A DNA stretch of 49,524 nt, from positions 1-49,524 of the forward strand of contig DATBMA010000049.1 of NCBI GenBank assembly GCA_036555105.1, given 5' to 3'. The DNA is from DATBMA01 sp036555105 (GTDB taxonomy: Bacteria; Actinomycetota; Acidimicrobiia; Spongiisociales; ZC4RG35). Below are positions 40,602-48,740 of this stretch, in pieces. How positions within the stretch are numbered: position 1 is the stretch's first letter; the number at the start of each line of letters is the position of its first letter. The position numbers and the translations under genes were made by a program. The notes under the pieces are model-generated. The model was not told where the DNA came from. It ran no database searches and saw only the letters and a program-made list of their open reading frames with translations.

Positions 40602-40607
40602 TAGGCT
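40602..40607 (+). promoter_or_regulatory. -10 element TAGGCT of hppD
   Basis: TAGGCT lies 24 bases before TTG 40632, with AGGAGG in between, so hppD has a short leader with a ribosome binding site. Confidence 0.4.
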
Positions 40608-40631
40608 GGCCGTTCGAGCAGGAGGACGTAT

Positions 40632-41738
40632 TTGCCCAATCCCCACGGTGGCACTCCGTCGGATCCCTTCCCGCTGAAGGGGTTTCGCCACGTCGAGTTC
40701 TGGTCGGGAAACGCTTATCAGGCGGCACAGTTCTTCCGGGCCCTGATGGGCTTCTCGATCGAGGGGTACCGCGGCCCCGAAACCGGGGTGAGAGAGACGG
40801 CATCGTGGGCATTGCGGCAGGGCGCTGTCCGCTTCATCGTCAGCGGCGCCATGAGCGCGGACCACCCGATCAGCCGGCACGTCATGGAACACGGCCCTGG
40901 CGTCCACGACGTCGCCCTGGAGGTGCCCGATGCCGAGACCGCTTTCGAGCTGGCGCTGTCCCGCGGCGCCGAGGCGGCGTACAAGCCCGAAGTGGTCGAG
41001 GGCAACGGCCGCCGTCTCGTCCAGGCCGGGATCCGCACCTACGGCGAGACGATCCATTCCCTGGTCGAGTCCGACGACTCCTGGCCCCCACCCGACTTCA
41101 AACCGCTGACCGACGAGGTCGCTCGCCCGGTGGGCTTCGAGAGGATCGACCATGTCGTCGGCAACGTAGAGCTCGGGCAAATGGACAGGTGGGTCGACTT
41201 CTATTCGGATGTCTTCGGATTCGTCTTGTTGCGGCACTTCGACGACCAGGCGATCGCCACCGAGTACTCCGCCCTTATGTCCAAGGTCGTCTGGGACGGG
41301 TCGGGCCTGATCAAGCTTCCGATCAACGAGCCCGCAACCGGTCGCCGCAAGAGTCAGATCGAGGAGTACCTCGACTTCTATGGCTCACCCGGGGTACAGC
41401 ACCTGGCTCTCCTCACCGAAGGCCTGGTCGGCACCGTCGAGGAAGTGCGCAAGCGCGGCCTCATGATGATGCAGGTGCCTGACACCTACTACGCCGAATT
41501 GCCCGATCGAGTCGTGGACCTCGACGCCGATATCGATGAGCTGCGGGCTCTCAACATCCTCGTCGACCAGGACGAGGGTGGTGTCCTGTTGCAGATCTTC
41601 ACCCGGATGCTGCAGGATCGTCCGACCGTCTTCTTCGAGTTCATCGAACGCCGCGGGGCGATCGGTTTCGGCGAAGGGAACTTCAAGGCGCTCTTCGAGG
41701 CGATCGAACGCGATCAGGCGGCCCGCGGCAACCTGTGA
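40632..41738 (+). CDS. hppD: 4-hydroxyphenylpyruvate dioxygenase
   Basis: This 368-residue non-haem iron dioxygenase converts 4-hydroxyphenylpyruvate to homogentisate in tyrosine catabolism. Two vicinal-oxygen-chelate domains are visible; the iron ligands are His174 (RIDHVVGNV), His257 (GVQHLAL) and Glu336 (FFEFIER). The C-terminal helix (GFGEGNFKALFEAIE) that gates the active site is intact. The TTG start at 40632 follows AGGAGG. It overlaps fahA in GTGA, so the two catabolic enzymes are made together. Confidence 0.96.
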   Translation: MPNPHGGTPSDPFPLKGFRHVEFWSGNAYQAAQFFRALMGFSIEGYRGPETGVRETASWALRQGAVRFIVSGAMSADHPISRHVMEHGPGVHDVALEVPDAETAFELALSRGAEAAYKPEVVEGNGRRLVQAGIRTYGETIHSLVESDDSWPPPDFKPLTDEVARPVGFERIDHVVGNVELGQMDRWVDFYSDVFGFVLLRHFDDQAIATEYSALMSKVVWDGSGLIKLPINEPATGRRKSQIEEYLDFYGSPGVQHLALLTEGLVGTVEEVRKRGLMMMQVPDTYYAELPDRVVDLDADIDELRALNILVDQDEGGVLLQIFTRMLQDRPTVFFEFIERRGAIGFGEGNFKALFEAIERDQAARGNL

Positions 41739-42946
41739 CGTCGGCCGCCCGAACCGGTCCAGCGGGCTCGGGCTTCACGATCGGGAATCTGCCTTTCGGT
41801 GTGTTCAGGCGGCCGGGCCACCAACCCCGTGTCGGTGTGGCATTGGGTCGCGATGTGATCGCGATGGCAGTGCTCGCCGAGCGCGGCCTCCTTCCCGAGG
41901 AAGTGCCCGGCGAGGTCTTCCGCCGCCGGCACCTCAACGGGTTGCTCGAGCTCGGCCCCTCCGCCTGGGGTCAAACCCGGGCAAGGTTGCAGGAGCTGAT
42001 CACCGACGGCGGTGAGATCGAGTCTGCCCTGGTGCCTTTGGACGAGGTGGAGCTGCTGTTGCCTGTGCGGGTCGGGGACTACATCGATTTCTACTCCTCG
42101 CTGGCACACGCCGAGAACGCAGGGCTCATCCTCCGGCCGGAAGCGCCCGAGCTCCCGCCTGCCTGGCGCCATCTCCCCATCGGCTACCACGGGAAGGCAG
42201 GGACGGTGGTCGTGAGCGGAACCCCGGTGACCAGGCCCTGGGGATTCACCGGGCCGGGCGCCTTCGGGCCCAGTACCAAGCTCGACTTCGAGCTCGAGGT
42301 CGGCTTCGTGACCGGCCCTGGCCCGGTGCCACCTCGCCCCCTCAGCGCCTCGGAGGCGGTCGGCTACATCTTCGGTGTCGTGCTCGTCAACGACTGGTCG
42401 GCCCGCGACCTGCAGGCATTCGAAGCAAGGCCACTCGGGCCCTTCCTCGGCAAGTCCTTCGCCACCTCGATTTCCCCCTGGGTGGTGCCGGTCTCGGCCC
42501 TCGAAGGGGCGAGGACCTCGTCGCCAACCCAGGATCCACCTCCGGCCGCCCACCTGCGACTCGAGGAGCCGTGGGGGCTCGACCTCGACCTGAAAGTGAC
42601 GATCGTGCGGGGGGGTCAAGCCCACACCGTCTCATCCACCAGCTTCGCCGGCCACTACTGGACGCTCCCCCAGCAGCTCGCCCATGCCACTTCCAATGGC
42701 GCCTCCTTCCGGGCGGGAGACCTGTTCGCCTCCGGAACCGTGTCAGGCGAGGGTGAGGGCCAACGAGGATCCCTGCTCGAGCTGACCTGGGGTGGCGCCC
42801 AGCCGGTGGACCTCGCCGGCGGGGGCAGGCTCGGCTATCTCGAGGATGGAGACGAAGTCATCATGCGCGGCAGCGCTACCGGGGTAGGCGGAGGCAGGAT
42901 CGACCTCGGTGAGGTCCGGGGGGCCATCGTGCCTGCTGCAGGCTGA
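41735..42946 (+). CDS. fahA: Fumarylacetoacetase
   Basis: This 403-residue enzyme of the FAH family hydrolyses fumarylacetoacetate to fumarate and acetoacetate, the last step of tyrosine degradation. Residues corresponding to mammalian FAH are in place: Asp118 and His125 in DFYSSLAHAENAG, Glu186 and Glu188 in FELEVG, and Asp220 in VNDWSARD; relative spacings match those of the mouse enzyme. LPIGYHGKAGTVVVSGTP is also typical. The GTG start overlaps hppD. Homogentisate dioxygenase and maleylacetoacetate isomerase, needed between these steps, are not in the window. Confidence 0.95.
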   Translation: MTSAARTGPAGSGFTIGNLPFGVFRRPGHQPRVGVALGRDVIAMAVLAERGLLPEEVPGEVFRRRHLNGLLELGPSAWGQTRARLQELITDGGEIESALVPLDEVELLLPVRVGDYIDFYSSLAHAENAGLILRPEAPELPPAWRHLPIGYHGKAGTVVVSGTPVTRPWGFTGPGAFGPSTKLDFELEVGFVTGPGPVPPRPLSASEAVGYIFGVVLVNDWSARDLQAFEARPLGPFLGKSFATSISPWVVPVSALEGARTSSPTQDPPPAAHLRLEEPWGLDLDLKVTIVRGGQAHTVSSTSFAGHYWTLPQQLAHATSNGASFRAGDLFASGTVSGEGEGQRGSLLELTWGGAQPVDLAGGGRLGYLEDGDEVIMRGSATGVGGGRIDLGEVRGAIVPAAG

Positions 42947-42951
42947 GCCGG

Positions 42952-42957
42952 TACGCT
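42952..42957 (+). promoter_or_regulatory. -10 element TACGCT, leaderless promoter of the MoaD-fusion gene
   Basis: TACGCT is followed by 6 bases (CCTGAC) and GTG 42964, just after the fahA stop. Confidence 0.55.
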
Positions 42958-42963
42958 CCTGAC

Positions 42964-43962
42964 GTGGCAACCCTGCGGCTGTTTGCCTCGCTGCGCGAGA
43001 TCGCCGGTAGCGCACGCGTCGAGCTCGAGGCCAACACGGTCGAGGAGGCGCTCGCCTCCGCCGGGACCCGCTTCGGCCCGGACTTCGCTGCCAGGCTTTC
43101 GACTGCAGCCGTGTGGCGAAACGGTGAGTCCGCTCATATGGGCGACGCCCTCGCTCCCGGCGACGAGCTGGCGATCCTCCCTCCGGTGTCAGGTGGCGCT
43201 CCGGCCAGCGACTTCCTCTCTCTGACCTCGCTGGCCCTGGCGGCAGTCTTGGTGGTGGCCAACATCGCCGAAGGCGATGCCTGGTGGGCAGCTGCCTTGG
43301 TGGGGGTGGCCGGGCTGTGGGTGGTGGACGTCTCGTCCCAGACTGCTCCCCGCGGCCGGAGGCTGCCGTTGCCTGCAGTGCTGCTCACGATCCTCGGCGC
43401 GGCGATGGCCGTCCACTCCTGGGGGATGGTCGGGCTCGGCGCCACATTGGCTCTCGCTGTAATCGCGGTGATGGCGTACGGCGTGTTCAGCCGGAGCATC
43501 GACGAGGAGTCCGAGCAGAGAGACCTCGCAACCATCGCCCCCGGCGTCGTGTTGGCGATGCTGACAGGGGCCGGAGTGGGCTCGCTGATGCTGGCTCGCA
43601 CCGTCTTCCAAGAAGACGTCAGGGCCGCCACGCTCTTTCTCATCATCACGGTCGGGGCGGTGACCGTCGGCTCTCTCCTCGAGCACCTCCCCAACGCCTG
43701 GATAGATCCGTTCCTCGGCACTGCTCTGACCGCAGTGGCGGCAGCGGTGGTCGCAGCCCTGATCTGGGATCAGGACTGGGTCAGTTTCCTCCTGGTCGGG
43801 CTGGGTGTGGCCCTGGCCCTGGTGGCAGGACGGGGATTCGGCTCGATCGTGCGCACCGGCCGGGTCACCCTCACCCGCCGGGCCGCAGGGGTTCTCGCCA
43901 GCCTGGACGGGGTGGTGCTGGCTGCCGCTCTCTATTTCTTCCTGCTCCGAATCGCGATCTGA
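42964..43962 (+). CDS. MoaD/ThiS-like sulfur-carrier domain fused to a polytopic CdsA-like membrane domain
   Basis: This protein of 332 residues is a fusion. Residues 1-78 look like a MoaD beta-grasp protein (TLRLFASLREIAGS at the start, DELAILPPVSGG at the end) with the terminal Gly-Gly at 77-78, which in normal MoaD is the extreme C-terminus and is adenylated then thiocarboxylated. Here it continues into about eight or nine membrane helices (88-330). The last segment (GVLASLDGVVLAAALYFF) resembles the C-terminal signature region of CDP-diacylglycerol synthase (CdsA), but its DR pair is missing. I know of no function for this combination. It is leaderless and lies between tyrosine catabolism and envelope genes. 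Confidence 0.7.
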   Translation: MATLRLFASLREIAGSARVELEANTVEEALASAGTRFGPDFAARLSTAAVWRNGESAHMGDALAPGDELAILPPVSGGAPASDFLSLTSLALAAVLVVANIAEGDAWWAAALVGVAGLWVVDVSSQTAPRGRRLPLPAVLLTILGAAMAVHSWGMVGLGATLALAVIAVMAYGVFSRSIDEESEQRDLATIAPGVVLAMLTGAGVGSLMLARTVFQEDVRAATLFLIITVGAVTVGSLLEHLPNAWIDPFLGTALTAVAAAVVAALIWDQDWVSFLLVGLGVALALVAGRGFGSIVRTGRVTLTRRAAGVLASLDGVVLAAALYFFLLRIAI

Positions 43963-43973
43963 GGAATTAAGCC

Positions 43974-43986
43974 AGTACTTGGTACT
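43974..43986. promoter_or_regulatory. Palindrome AGTAC-TTG-GTACT overlapping a -10 element
   Basis: The 5-bp inverted arms are perfect, with a 3-base spacer. The right arm overlaps the TACTCT -10 (43983-43988) of the M23 peptidase gene, a position suited to a repressor operator. Confidence 0.4.
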
Positions 43987-43988
43987 CT
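43983..43988 (+). promoter_or_regulatory. -10 element TACTCT, leaderless promoter of the M23 peptidase
   Basis: TACTCT is followed by 6 bases (CTCCCC) and ATG 43995, the same hexamer and spacing as at lutA. Confidence 0.6.
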
Positions 43989-43994
43989 CTCCCC

Positions 43995-45095
43995 ATGCGC
44001 CGCCCGGCCGCCTACGGCGGCATAGTGTCATTGTGCGTACTGGCGATGGTCGCCGGAGTCGTCGCCACCCCTGCCCTAGGCACCACCAAGGCCGACGTCC
44101 AACGAGCCTGCAGCAACGAAGCCGCCGCCTTGCAGGACTACCAGGAGGCCGCCTCCGCGTTCGACGCTTCGGAAACCGCCTATTGGGCAGCTGCGTCCGA
44201 CGTCGACCGGATCCAGCGCAAGCAGGAACACACCCAGGGTGTCGTCGACGCCTTCCAGCAGCAGATGGATCAAGCCAAGGCGAGGTTCGAACGGCAGGCG
44301 GTTGAGATGTACATGCAGGGAGGGGGCACCAACCCTGGCCTCTTCTTCCTCGCCTCGTCTCTGAGTGACGTCATCACCAGCACCGAGTTCTTGGACGCAT
44401 CGTCGCAGCAAGACTCAGACGCGGTCGGGGACCTCGGGGCCCTCGAAACCCAGTTGGGAGACCTGCAGGTTCAGCTGGCCGACAACGAGGTCGAACTGCA
44501 GCAGGTCGAAGATGAGCGCCAATCGATCATGGAAGAGCATGAGCAGACGATGGAGGCTCAGCAAGCCGCCTGGAAGCGCTTGAGCGGGACTTGTCGGGAG
44601 ATGCAGGCCAAGTACGAGGTGGAGCAGGCCAGGGCTCGTGCCGCCGCTGCGGCTCGAGCCGGAGCCGGAGCCTCGGGGGCACCCGCTGCAGCGACACCCG
44701 GATTCCTCTGCCCATCACCGACCTCCTCGTTCATCGACAGTTGGGGAGCACCGCGCTCCGGGGGACGCAGGCACAAGGGAGTCGACATGATGGCGGCCAG
44801 GGGCGTACCGCTATACGCGGTCGCTTCCGGGACGGTGTATCGCTCCAACTCGAACCTGGGTGGGATCAGCGTCTGGCTGATCGCCGACTACGGCACCGGG
44901 TACTACTACGCGCACCTCTCCGAGTGGAACGTCAGCAACGGCCAGCACGTTTCGAAGGGCGATGTCGTCGGTTTCAACGGGAGCACCGGCAACGCTGCCG
45001 GCGGGCCTCCCCACCTCCATTTCGAGATCCACCCCGGCGGACGTGCCTCCGCCGCTGTGAACCCCTACCCAACCGTCCGGGCAGCCTGCCGGTAG
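43995..45095 (+). CDS. Secreted LytM/M23-family peptidase with N-terminal coiled coil
   Basis: This 366-residue envelope protein has a signal peptide (about 1-29), a long two-part coiled coil (about 40-110 and 145-215), an Ala/Gly-rich linker and a C-terminal M23 domain (about 240-366). The zinc motif is HKGVD (His260, Asp264), with His307 in YYAHLS and HLH (His340, His342), so the metallo-endopeptidase looks catalytically complete. It probably cleaves peptidoglycan cross-bridges or activates amidases at division, as EnvC/RipC-type proteins with the same layout do. GGGTNPGLFFLAS near 110-121 is a common element of this group. It is followed 9 bp later by rsiG. Confidence 0.9.
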   Translation: MRRPAAYGGIVSLCVLAMVAGVVATPALGTTKADVQRACSNEAAALQDYQEAASAFDASETAYWAAASDVDRIQRKQEHTQGVVDAFQQQMDQAKARFERQAVEMYMQGGGTNPGLFFLASSLSDVITSTEFLDASSQQDSDAVGDLGALETQLGDLQVQLADNEVELQQVEDERQSIMEEHEQTMEAQQAAWKRLSGTCREMQAKYEVEQARARAAAAARAGAGASGAPAAATPGFLCPSPTSSFIDSWGAPRSGGRRHKGVDMMAARGVPLYAVASGTVYRSNSNLGGISVWLIADYGTGYYYAHLSEWNVSNGQHVSKGDVVGFNGSTGNAAGGPPHLHFEIHPGGRASAAVNPYPTVRAACR

Positions 45096-45098
45096 GGT
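45093..45098 (+). promoter_or_regulatory. -10 element TAGGGT, leaderless promoter of rsiG
   Basis: TAGGGT begins at the stop codon of the M23 gene (45093-45095) and is followed by 6 bases (GGCGAG) and GTG 45105. Confidence 0.5.
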
Positions 45099-45104
45099 GG
45101 CGAG

Positions 45105-45635
45105 GTGACGACCGAGCGGCGGAGGATCGACAGAATCCTCGACCCCGAGTACCTGGAAGGCGTCGAGTCCATGGACTTGGCCGAGTTGCGGTCACGCCGG
45201 GATCTCGCCCAGACGGTTGAGAAGGAGCTGAGCTACTTCCGCCGCTTGCTCCAGGGTCGCCTGGACCTGCTCGCCTTCGAGCAGCGACGGCGGCGCGGCG
45301 AGGAGACGCGCTCGCTGATCGAGGCGCTGCCTGAGATCCTCACCACTGGAGTGCGATCGGGTCAGGACCTGAGCGGGCGCTACCTCAGCACCGACCTGCC
45401 CGACATGCCCGCCAAGGGCAGGCGCCACATCGACCGTGTGCTTGGCAACGACCTCATGGTGAGGCTGGGGGAGATCGACGAAGACGAGCTGGGCGAGGCC
45501 ACGGCTGAGCTCGCCGACCTGGAGACCGAGGTCTCCAGCCTCCGCAAGCAGGTGCAAGCGGTGGTCGATCGGCTCCAGGACGAGGTCAAGGACCGCTACA
45601 AGGCCACGTTGGCCGAACCCGCTCCACCCCTCTGA
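45105..45635 (+). CDS. rsiG: RsiG-type c-di-GMP-responsive anti-sigma factor
   Basis: This 176-residue helical protein carries two exact copies of the RsiG c-di-GMP binding motif E(X)3S(X)2R(X)3Q(X)3D: Glu39-Ser43-Arg46-Gln50-Asp54 and Glu140-Ser144-Arg147-Gln151-Asp155. In Streptomyces, RsiG is an antiparallel coiled coil that binds c-di-GMP through both copies and sequesters the sporulation sigma factor WhiG. The two-copy form is seen here. No sigma factor gene is adjacent, so the partner must be elsewhere in the genome. The start is a leaderless GTG. It lies just downstream of a cell-wall peptidase and 7 bp before asparaginase. Confidence 0.92.
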   Translation: MTTERRRIDRILDPEYLEGVESMDLAELRSRRDLAQTVEKELSYFRRLLQGRLDLLAFEQRRRRGEETRSLIEALPEILTTGVRSGQDLSGRYLSTDLPDMPAKGRRHIDRVLGNDLMVRLGEIDEDELGEATAELADLETEVSSLRKQVQAVVDRLQDEVKDRYKATLAEPAPPL

Positions 45636-45642
45636 ATCCCAA

Positions 45643-46584
45643 GTGCTGGCTGCCCTTGTGCGGTCCGGTCTGGTCGAGGCCACTCACGAAGGAGCGGTGG
45701 CGGTGGTCGCCGCCGACGGCACATTTCTCGCCTCGAGCGGCGACGTCGATCGCCCATTCTTCATCCGTTCCGCCGCCAAGCCGTTTCAGGCGGCAGCATG
45801 CCTGCGACTCGGCTTCGACCCTCCTGCAGAGCACCTCGCCCTCGCCTGCGGCAGCCATCCCGGAGAGCCTGTTCACGTGGCGATCGCGGAGGCGATGCTG
45901 GCTAGCGCGGGTCTGACCGCCGATGCCCTGCGGTGCCCGGCCGATTGGCCGCTGAGCCGTGACGCCACCCATCGCCTGGTAGCGGCCGGTCGAACCAGAA
46001 GCCCCGTCTTCCACAACTGTTCCGGTAAGCACGCCTCGTGGCTGGCCACCTCGGTGTTGAACGGCTGGGACCTCGCCTCCTACCTCGATCCTTCCCACCC
46101 GGTCCAGCGAGCGATATTCGATCTCATGTCGGAGGCGGGAGCCGCCCTTCTCCCAGCCGGCATCGACGGCTGTGGAGCCCCGGTGTACCGGACCAGCGTC
46201 AGGATGCTGGCGGCTGCCTTCGCCAGCCTCGGCACGAATGATGGGTGGCGCCGGGTCTTCGAGGTGATGAGCGCCTATCCAGCCCTCACCGGCCAGGAGC
46301 TCGGGGCCGACCGGCTCATCACCACCTGGCTCGACGCCGTCGCCAAGGGCGGGGCAATGGGCTGCATCGGGATTTCGACCAGGGACGGCATCGGTGTTGC
46401 GGCCAAGTGCTGGGACGGGTCCGACCAGGCGGCGGGGGTGGGAGCGCTCGCGGCCCTTCAACAGCTCGGCCGGGCACCGGAGTCCGTTGCCCGCCACCTC
46501 GAGCCCGTAGCCCGGCCACCGGTCTTCGGGGCCGCTGCAGTCGTCGGAGCGCTCGAGTCGCGTTTGGAGTTGCAATGGGCCTGA
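45643..46584 (+). CDS. L-asparaginase (Rhizobium etli AnsA-type, PF06089 family)
   Basis: This 313-residue amidohydrolase is of the class typified by the R. etli inducible asparaginase, unrelated to the EcAII type. The serine-lysine pair of the fold is present as Ser43-Ala-Ala-Lys46 (RSAAKPFQ). The metal-site motif is HNCSGKH (Cys126, Lys129), with a second cysteine in DGCGAP (Cys177), at spacings close to those of the R. etli enzyme. It hydrolyses asparagine to aspartate and ammonia. GTG 45643 is 7 bp after rsiG, and the end overlaps the next gene by 10 bp. Confidence 0.9.
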   Translation: MLAALVRSGLVEATHEGAVAVVAADGTFLASSGDVDRPFFIRSAAKPFQAAACLRLGFDPPAEHLALACGSHPGEPVHVAIAEAMLASAGLTADALRCPADWPLSRDATHRLVAAGRTRSPVFHNCSGKHASWLATSVLNGWDLASYLDPSHPVQRAIFDLMSEAGAALLPAGIDGCGAPVYRTSVRMLAAAFASLGTNDGWRRVFEVMSAYPALTGQELGADRLITTWLDAVAKGGAMGCIGISTRDGIGVAAKCWDGSDQAAGVGALAALQQLGRAPESVARHLEPVARPPVFGAAAVVGALESRLELQWA

Positions 46585-47492
46585 TCGTCACCGATGACTG
46601 GCTCGCCGCAGAGTTCGATCTCCCGGCGGTGGCGCCGGCGACCGGTCCCTTCCCCGGCCGCCACTTCCTGGCCACCTGGGCCCACCACCGGCTCTCGGCT
46701 GCGGCCCAGCCAGCCATCGTTTCCGATGGCGCAGGGCTCATTCCCCTCATTCGAGATGGTGACCTTTGGTCATTCGCCGGCGAGCCCGATCTCACCGACT
46801 ATCACAGCCCGCTCGGATCCGGGATCGTCAGCCTTGCCCGACGCCTGCCTGAGCTAACCGGCACCGGCGCCCGCCTGGTCCTCGACAGCCTGCCGAAAGA
46901 AGCGGCGGCCGGGCTGGCCAACGGGCTCGCCGCGGCCGGTCTCCACCCGCGGGTAGGGCGGCACCAGGTGGCAGCGGTGGTCGATCTCACCGGCGGCTGG
47001 GACGATTTTCTCGACCGTTTGGGAAAGAAGAACCGTCACGAATTGTTTCGTAAGGGTCGGCGATTTCACGACAGGGTCGGTCCGGCAGTATTGGAGGCAC
47101 ATGAGCGGCCCGATTCGGCACTTCCTGAGTTCGTTCGCCTCCATCGGATGTCGATCGGGGAGAAAGGGTCGTTCCTGACCGAGAGTCTCGAAGCGATGTT
47201 CCACGACGTGGCGACCGGGCCTGGGTGGCAGGTGGACCTCCTCCTATACGACGGCGGAATCGCCGCTGCCGCCCTGGCATATTCAGATCCGACCGGCTAC
47301 TACCTCTACAACTCGGGTTACGACCCCGCGCTGGCCGAAGCCTCGCCCGGGATCTCCCTGGTGGCTGCCCTGCTCGAGCGGAGCGCGCGCGCAGGGTTGC
47401 CACGGCTCGACTTGCTGAAGGGCGACGAGCCGTACAAGTTCAGGCTTGGCGCACATGCCCGGCCCCTCTATCGGCTGGAGGCCGAGACGTGA
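46575..47492 (+). CDS. GNAT-superfamily (BioF2/FemAB-like) acyltransferase
   Basis: This 305-residue protein has the double-GNAT layout of the PF13480 family. The C-terminal half contains the acceptor elements KKNRHELFRKGRRF and FVRLHRMSIGEKGSF, and GGIAAAALAY and YYLYNSGYDPA, typical of these enzymes, which commonly act on polysaccharide, lipid or peptidoglycan precursors. The substrate is unknown. The ATG at 46575 overlaps the asparaginase stop. The end overlaps mshA in GTGA, suggesting co-expression with mycothiol synthesis or a cell-envelope process. Confidence 0.82.
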   Translation: MGLIVTDDWLAAEFDLPAVAPATGPFPGRHFLATWAHHRLSAAAQPAIVSDGAGLIPLIRDGDLWSFAGEPDLTDYHSPLGSGIVSLARRLPELTGTGARLVLDSLPKEAAAGLANGLAAAGLHPRVGRHQVAAVVDLTGGWDDFLDRLGKKNRHELFRKGRRFHDRVGPAVLEAHERPDSALPEFVRLHRMSIGEKGSFLTESLEAMFHDVATGPGWQVDLLLYDGGIAAAALAYSDPTGYYLYNSGYDPALAEASPGISLVAALLERSARAGLPRLDLLKGDEPYKFRLGAHARPLYRLEAET

Positions 47493-48736
47493 TCGAACGG
47501 GTGGCATACCTGTCGATGCACACGTCGCCGCTGCTGCAACCGGGTACCGGGGATGCGGGCGGCATGAACGTATACGTGGACCAGCTGGCGCGAGCGATCG
47601 CCAGCCGTGGGATCGAGGCCGACGTGTTCACCCGCCGTCACGACTCCCTGCTGCCCCCGATGGTGGAGGTGGCTCCTGGCTACCGCGTGTTTCACATCGA
47701 TGCCGGCCCGGCGTCTCCTCTGGAGGTCCCGGCTATGGCAAGGCACGTCCGCCGTTTCGCCTCCGGGGCGCTGGCGGTGATGGCTCAGCGTCCGCCCGAT
47801 GTCGTGCACTCCCACTATTGGCTCTCGGGTTGGGCGGGGCTGCTCGCCAAGCGCAGGCTTCAGGTGCCCCTGGCCAACTCCTTCCACACGCTCGGCAGGG
47901 TCAAGGACCGCAACCGCCGCGCCGACGACCCTCCTGAAAGTCTGTTGAGGATCGCAGCAGAGCATGAGGTCATCGAGGGCGCCGAGTGCGTCGTCGCCTC
48001 GACACCCGACGAAGCTGCCGACCTGATAGAGCATTACGGGGCGGATCCGACCAGCCTCTGCGTGTCGCCGCCTGGGGTCGACCACCGCGTGTTCCACCCT
48101 GGCTCCATGGCGTCGGCTCGGAGCAGGCTGGGTCTGGGCCCTGGCCCCCTGGTGCTGTTTGCGGGGCGGATCCAGCCCTTGAAGGGGGTCGATGTTGTCA
48201 TCGAGGCCTTTCCCCACATCGCTGCCACCCACCCAGACCTACATCTGCTCATCGTGGGCGGGCCCTCCGGCCGGCGCGGGGAGCCCGAGTTGGATCGCCT
48301 CAGAGAGCGAGCCTACGAAGTCGACGGGCTCGGTCGCATCCGCTTCCTCGATCCGGTCCCTCACGGCCTCATCGCCGACCTCTACCGGGCGGCAGACGTG
48401 GTGATGGTCCCTTCCCGGACCGAGAGCTTCGGGCTGGTGGCTGCCGAGGCCCAGGCATGCGGCACGCCGGTGGTCGCCGCCGCCGTCGGAGGCCTGGGTC
48501 ATGTCGTGCTAGACGGGGAGACCGGGCGGCTGGTCGGAGGTTGGGATCCGCTCGACCACGCCAAGGCGGTCCTCGAGGTCCTCGGCAGGTCAAGGGAGAG
48601 CAATGAGATGGCAGAAGCGGCGGTGCGCTTTGCCAAACGCTTCTCGTGGGACGCTACGGCCCGCAAGCTTCTGGAGCTCTACCGCGACTCGCTGGAACAT
48701 GCCCCGGTGGCGTCTCTCCGCGAAAAATCGGGCTAG
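47489..48736 (+). CDS. mshA: D-inositol-3-phosphate glycosyltransferase, mycothiol biosynthesis (MshA)
   Basis: This 415-residue GT4-family enzyme has the strongly conserved MshA segments LSMHTSPLLQPGTGDAGGM near the N-terminus, HSHYWLSGW, FAGRIQPLKGVDV and SRTESFGLVAAEAQACGTP. MshA joins N-acetylglucosamine from UDP-GlcNAc to inositol-3-phosphate, the first step of mycothiol synthesis, which provides the main low-molecular-weight thiol of actinobacteria. The GTG start at 47489 is coupled to the preceding GNAT gene. Distantly related GT4 sugar transferases share the fold, but the GDAGGMNVY motif favours MshA. Confidence 0.86.
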   Translation: MIERVAYLSMHTSPLLQPGTGDAGGMNVYVDQLARAIASRGIEADVFTRRHDSLLPPMVEVAPGYRVFHIDAGPASPLEVPAMARHVRRFASGALAVMAQRPPDVVHSHYWLSGWAGLLAKRRLQVPLANSFHTLGRVKDRNRRADDPPESLLRIAAEHEVIEGAECVVASTPDEAADLIEHYGADPTSLCVSPPGVDHRVFHPGSMASARSRLGLGPGPLVLFAGRIQPLKGVDVVIEAFPHIAATHPDLHLLIVGGPSGRRGEPELDRLRERAYEVDGLGRIRFLDPVPHGLIADLYRAADVVMVPSRTESFGLVAAEAQACGTPVVAAAVGGLGHVVLDGETGRLVGGWDPLDHAKAVLEVLGRSRESNEMAEAAVRFAKRFSWDATARKLLELYRDSLEHAPVASLREKSG

Positions 48737-48740
48737 GAAG

